Position numbers and translations under genes: made by a program
Origin: Heliopora coerulea
Lineage: Eukaryota; Cnidaria; Anthozoa; Scleralcyonacea; Helioporidae
Reading direction: 5' to 3'
DNA: 64,000 nt
Assembly (NCBI GenBank): GCA_030142905.1
Contig: JASJOG010000012.1
Location: 2,675,501 to 2,739,500, forward strand
Shown: positions 59,001 to 64,000 of the stretch, piece by piece
Position numbering within the stretch: the first letter of the stretch is position 1
Layout of the letters: each line of letters begins with the position of its first letter
The notes under the pieces: generated by a model
Database searches by the model: none
What the model was told of the DNA's origin: nothing
The model's input: the letters and a program-made list of their open reading frames with translations, nothing else

Positions 59001-62000
59001 GTAGCATAATATGCTACTTTTACTAGCACAATCTATAAAGGCCTACTTGCAGTTAGTTTCCAGGGTGTGATCCCTGGTCGAAAGGTACTTTTTTTCTTTG
59101 CTTTTCCCTCCTTTTTTTGTATTGTTCTTCGATGAGAACGCGTCTCGCGAATAAATCGCTGGAACTATTGCTTGTATGAATATGTTTATCGTTTAGGATT
59201 AAACATTTGATTCTCCGAGCCAGATATGAACCAGTGAAGTTTAGAAAATCCGAAGTAAACACAGTCCTAAAACCGTCCGCAGCGCTAGATCAACACGCTG
59301 ATTTGACTGAGAGCGCTGAACATCGAACAATATTGAAAACCGAGGACGAGACCTCTTCGCGATATTACATGGAAAAAATCGACATTATGACGCAGAAATC
59401 AACAAGATTAATGGTGCGAGAGGACAACTAAAGTCAAGCATTACTCGTTTGATGTCAAAAATCGATGCAGCGGTTAAAGTTGAGGGAAGTCGCACATATA
59501 TTCGAGAACTAGTAAGAGCAATGGAAGATTGTGTCAAAGAATCTGACCTATGCAATCGACAGCCCTACCGACTATTACCCGAAAGGGAGCATGATGCAGT
59601 GGCTTACTGGTTTTTGGAAATCGAAAACAAAGTTAAAGACGCCATCCTGCAAACTAAAGAACATCTTGAGGAACGTAATTAAGAACCACCGTCGATCATC
59701 ACCGGCTCGCGTATTGTGGTCGCGAGTGAGCTAATTATCGGAGCCCAAAACCCACCAATCAGTCAAAAGAGCCCCTAACTTCATCGAAAGGTTCAACTCA
59801 TAGCGCTCAAAAGTAAGCAAGCGAAAGAAATATCTGCGGGTCGCAAAGACGAAAAAAAGAGCAGAGGAAGAACTGAAAGAAAGAGCGTGGAAATGTCGAG
59901 AATAACTTGAAGAATTTGAACGTGACAGCTTAGCGTTCCGAACACAGAGGGAAAAACGGAGGAGCCGACAAGAGTCTCAAGAGGTTACAACTCGAGTTGA
60001 ACACGAGAGGGAGCTCAGTGAAAGAGAGTCGAGAACTTCAAATGATTTAAAGGAGCGGTTTCGTGACTGACGACGAGAAATTCGACGCAATGGAAAATGC
60101 CGGAGGTGCGCGACGGGAGGTCGGAATCGAACAGTTTAAAGGCCGTAAAGCGCACGATAATCCTATTGATAGAAACGCCAAACAAAATTACACCAACTAC
60201 GCTTACTCTAGGAAAGGTGACAGCAAGGAAAACAAGAATCACCCGAAAGTTAACTATTTGTGGATAGCGAACTTCACAGAAGTAGGTGCACATGATAGTC
60301 AGGATTCGATTACGCCAATGATGCGAGATTTTTCGATGCCCGGAAATTCGCCATTCTTTCGGAACTCTATTCCGAAGTTATCGTTCAACAAGTTTGATGG
60401 AGATCCCGAAATGGGCGGATTGGAGTGTGATGTTACGAGCAATTATTCACCATTCCCAAATGTCTCTTAGAAAAAAGATGGTCCACTTATAGCAAATTGT
60501 CACAGGAATAACGACAGCATCTATTGCCGGGTTTTCACACTACGGACAAATGAATCATCTGACGTTAAAAGTCCTTGAAGATCGGTTTGGCAAAGCCTCA
60601 ATGCCGGAAATATTTCCCGAAAGTGCCCAATACCAGTCCAATGCCGAGTTGATAAATGCCAAAAGAAACATCATACTCTTATCCATGGAGCCAGACGATT
60701 ACACGACAAACCACAGTCTGGGAAACACTCCCTCTCGTCTCACGAGCCACGTCAGTTAAAGGTGCTGCTCCAAGTACTTCCTGTGACCTTGCACCGGCCG
60801 GCAGCAAATATCGTCACGTACGCCATGTTGGACATGGGCAGTACTTGCTCGTTGATCCTAACTGACATCGCGCGAAAAACTGGTCTTCGTGGCCCTGAAA
60901 AGAAAATGGCCCTAAATGGCATTAGACAGCGGAGCGTTTTTACTTCTCAGATCGTAAGCTTCGAAATCAGCCCGCGATTGAGTCAATATGAACGGCATTC
61001 GGTGGAAAAAGCGTGGACGTTTAGAGACTTAAACCTTCCAAAGATGGACATTGACATGCCACGAGAAAAGACAAAATGGCCCCATGTTGCTGATCTTAAT
61101 CTTCCTAAAGTGGATGGAAGACTAGCAACCGTACTTCTGGGTGCGGACGTCTTCGACCTTATTGTTCCTTTAGAAGTTCAGACTGGCCTCAAAGGCACCC
61201 CCGTGTCGTTCGTACAACTCTCGGATGGACGGCTGCTGCCCACCAACCTAACCCAACAAAGGGAACTGAAGGTTCACGTATCAACTCCAGACGAGAACCT
61301 CCACATACAAGTGCAAGAGCGGTGGGAAACTGAGTCCTTTGGTTTTAAGTACAACAGGAAAAGCCTCAGGTCGGTAGAGGACAAAATTGCACCCAAGATC
61401 TTTGAATCGACAACGAAGAAACTTGGATATTGCGACAAAATTGGACTCCTTTGGAAACACCCTACAGCCAAATTACTGAATAACCGCCACGTTACAGAGA
61501 ACCATCTTCGTTTCCTAGAAAGGCGACTCGCAAAGGATTTGCACCTTGACAGATCTTATATTTGCTGGAATTATTACAGTGATAAATTGTCTGTTCAGGA
61601 TTCTACGTCAGTTCGTCTGAACGTAGCACGTGATTAAAATGTAATGCCCCACGTGACGGCGTATACTGTAGAAAGATTACAAAGAAAATGTTTAACCCTT
61701 TGTCAGATGTAAAGGACAGCAAGAACAAGAGAAAAAAATGAGAGATGAAAGCGAAAACAACTAGAAGAACAAAGAAAATAAGAAAAAAATTGATGTTCTT
61801 AGTAAAGTTAGTATTTTTATTCCAGTACCTGGCTTCGGTGTCCTCCAAATAATTTATATCAAAATTACACAGCCAATATGAAGTTTTTACATTATGGCAA
61901 CTATGTCCTATCGCGACCATTTTACTTTTTTCGGTTGGTACCTGACTTCTAAGTTACTCTGGCTAACGCCAGAGGATTTACCTGTCAAGAGGTGACATCT

Positions 62001-63100
62001 TGGAGCGGAAAGGGTTAAGTGGGCGAGGTGTGTCGCAGTCTGTCACCTAATTTACTGACAGACTTGTAGTTACTTCGAGCAACCTATCTCGTTTCACACC
62101 CTGCAATGCTGTTTGTACAGGCTTAAGCATGGTTTCGACAGCAATTTGGAGAAAACATACACACGTGAGATTTTAAAAGACTATCAAAAAGGCACGTACC
62201 AGAAGGACAGGTGCCATTTGAGGTCTTTGAAAAACTCACGAGTACGGGTTTTTTCAAACTGCACGAGACGTTATGTTATATATAACTAATTATAAATATT
62301 AGTTGAATCCAAACAACCCAACAATAAAAAACAATTATTGAGATTGGCTTGATCATGTTGAAAAAACAGCTCACGCGTAAAATTTGCTTTACGAGGAACG
62401 AGTATCGTCCATAGTACAAGACAACCAGCAAACGTAAAGCGTATACCTAGAAGATACAAATTTGCCGACAAAGTAGAGGGAATCGTATCAAAATGCGGGG
62501 ATGAAAGATGCATAACATTCAAACAATTAATATAGGGGAAAACATTTACTTTCAAGTCAACAAATAAGGAATTCAAAATCAAAAATAGTATGAACTGCAA
62601 TACAAGATTCCTATTGTATGTTTTGACATGCACGGGATGCGGAGAGAATTACATCGGAGAAAGAAAATTACGAATACGGGAAAGAATGACACTGTATCGG
62701 CAACAGATCAGAGAAAACGGATATCAAATACTACCAGTGAGTGCACACATCGCACGATGTGCCAAGGGCAAAGAAATGAAATTTACAGTCTTCCCTTTCT
62801 ACAAAATGTCAGTCGAGGATGACTACGAGCGGAGAGCAAAGGAATAATAGTTCATTGAGAAGTTCAAACCTAATCTAAATGCTAATTTATAACGTAATAA
62901 TTACCGTCACTATTCTAGTTATATGCAAACAGTGTTAATGACGTCACAAAATACATGTAATTGAAATTAGCCTGAGGAACCACGAAAAAGTGGTGAAACG
63001 TGTAGCAAAGTAAAATCCAATTTCTAACTACTAAGTCGTGTCGGTGTTATCTTTTTTATAGATTATAATTACACCTGTATTTCGACCACATTCCTTTGAA

Positions 63101-63152
<52 letters not shown>

Positions 63153-64000
63153 ATGTAATAATACACATGAATTACGTAGTACAGTGCCCAAAAGTACTTC
63201 AGTGCAAATTACTCTATTACCTGTTTTTCGGCACGGTGTTACCTTGAAATTGCTCTGCTCATAGCCAATCAGAACCGAGACATTTTTTTTGATGTATATT
63301 ACTGTTGTTGATTTTAACAGACAAAAAAATTTTTTAATCTTTTTAATTGCTTTAGTTACTAAAACGATAAGTATTTGGTTTTTTGTTTCTTTTTATCATA
63401 CTGTCTTTCCCGCGCCTTTTGGAAGCTGTTTACTGAGCGGCTGTTGCATTACTCGTTCTTTTCATTTGTGGTATTTTCATGTGAAAAGATAAGGTTTAGA
63501 TTGGACATACGATATTTTGCATTAATAGTTGGTTTTACCGACTGTGGAAGTTCTTCTCATTTTCCTGACTTCTTTATTCTTAACTTCAGGTGTAAAACTG
63601 TCCATATTGTTCCATAGAAGAACCACCTCCGATTACGTGATATCTGAGGGAGGACCAGATATGACGGCACTTACTGCGTGTTTCTGGGTTAAAACAAATC
63701 AGACGAAGGGACAACCTTTTTATATATCATACGCAGTGCCCGGAGATGACAACGAATTTTTAATGTATGATCAATATCAGTTGTCGGCTTCAATAAACTG
63801 GCCTGAACACAAGTAAGTAGAAAAAGTAGAAAATTTAAAACCACGAAATTTTTATAATTAAAACAAAGAATACTTCATGGCGTTATCACGTTATAGCAAA
63901 TCTCTGAAAATCAACAGATAAAGACGAGAGAGGCAACTACAATTTGAAGTGAGAGCCAAGTCTTCTATCTTTCAAGAGCCACATTAACTCCAACAATCTT

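Larger units (their letters stand above)
44149..63812 (+). other. gene model: type II membrane EGF-pentraxin receptor, gene 2 (incomplete)
   Basis: Exons 44,149-44,398, 54,495-54,617, 56,086-56,208 and 63,590-63,812 have the same phases as gene 1; the last exon lies beyond the window. Both EGF exons have normal AG acceptors here. The introns contain the gypsy, hAT, BEL and Penelope elements. Confidence 0.65.
40990..64000 (+). repeat. segmental duplication, copy 2
   Basis: Second copy of the block seen at 1-25,909. It still aligns with copy 1 at the last base (compare 63,950-64,000 with 24,460-24,512), so it continues past the window. Copy 2 alone has the gypsy element, the hAT element, a Tigger-type MITE at 45,609 and an extra tandem EGF block. 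The matching empty sites in copy 1 show that these insertions came after the duplication. Confidence 0.85.

Overview
The window is AT-rich eukaryotic DNA with small exons, long introns, GT-AG and GC-AG splice sites, and dense nested transposons (Penelope-like, BEL/Pao, Ty3/gypsy, Tigger/pogo, hAT, a CR1-like LINE end, MITEs). Secreted or membrane proteins built from PAN/apple, calcium-binding EGF and pentraxin domains, together with this transposon mix, suggest a cnidarian, probably an anthozoan such as a stony coral or anemone. The species cannot be named from the sequence alone.

The backbone is a tandem segmental duplication with a period near 40-41 kb. Bases 1-~25,900 align in order with ~40,990-64,000; the offset is 40,989 at the left end and about 39,485 at the right end, the drift coming from insertions and deletions private to one copy. 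Two gene architectures alternate, all on the + strand. Type A is signal peptide, PAN/apple, short fibrinogen-like segment, pentraxin. Its last exon is at 545-938 in an upstream copy, and a complete five-exon gene lies at 33,698-41,927. Type B is a cytoplasmic N-terminus with an ITIM-like tyrosine motif, a transmembrane segment, one or two EGF modules and a pentraxin domain. One complete gene is at 3,160-25,909; a second starts at 44,149 and runs off the window after its first pentraxin exon at 63,590-63,812. Splice phases agree across every proposed junction.

Region by region: 1-5 kb holds a type A terminal exon, a Penelope 3' end between 189-bp direct repeats, exon 1 of type B gene 1 and a tRNA-like array. 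5-11 kb is Penelope, MITE and BEL/Pao debris. 11-16 kb holds two EGF exons separated by a 2.7-kb DNA transposon with an OTU-like reading frame. 15.8-18.7 kb is a Tigger element that also carries a HIRAN-like gene on the opposite strand. 19-23.5 kb is a BEL/Pao relic, a LINE tail and a Penelope relic with a hammerhead-like core. 24-26 kb has the pentraxin exons of gene 1. 26-33 kb is mostly non-coding. 33.7-41.9 kb is the type A gene, with a 2.5-kb palindromic Penelope insertion in its last intron. 42-64 kb repeats the first unit with extra insertions: a fairly young gypsy element (48,527-53,075), a hAT element (56,528-59,045), a Tigger-type MITE and a 1,591-bp duplication that doubles the EGF exon.

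The most interesting biology is the type B gene. It has the topology of a type II membrane receptor, with a pentraxin recognition domain outside and an ITIM-like motif inside, in an expanding tandem cluster. That resembles the layout of inhibitory lectin receptors in vertebrates, but the functional reading is inference. Exon models here come from splice signals and reading phase only; no transcript data were available.
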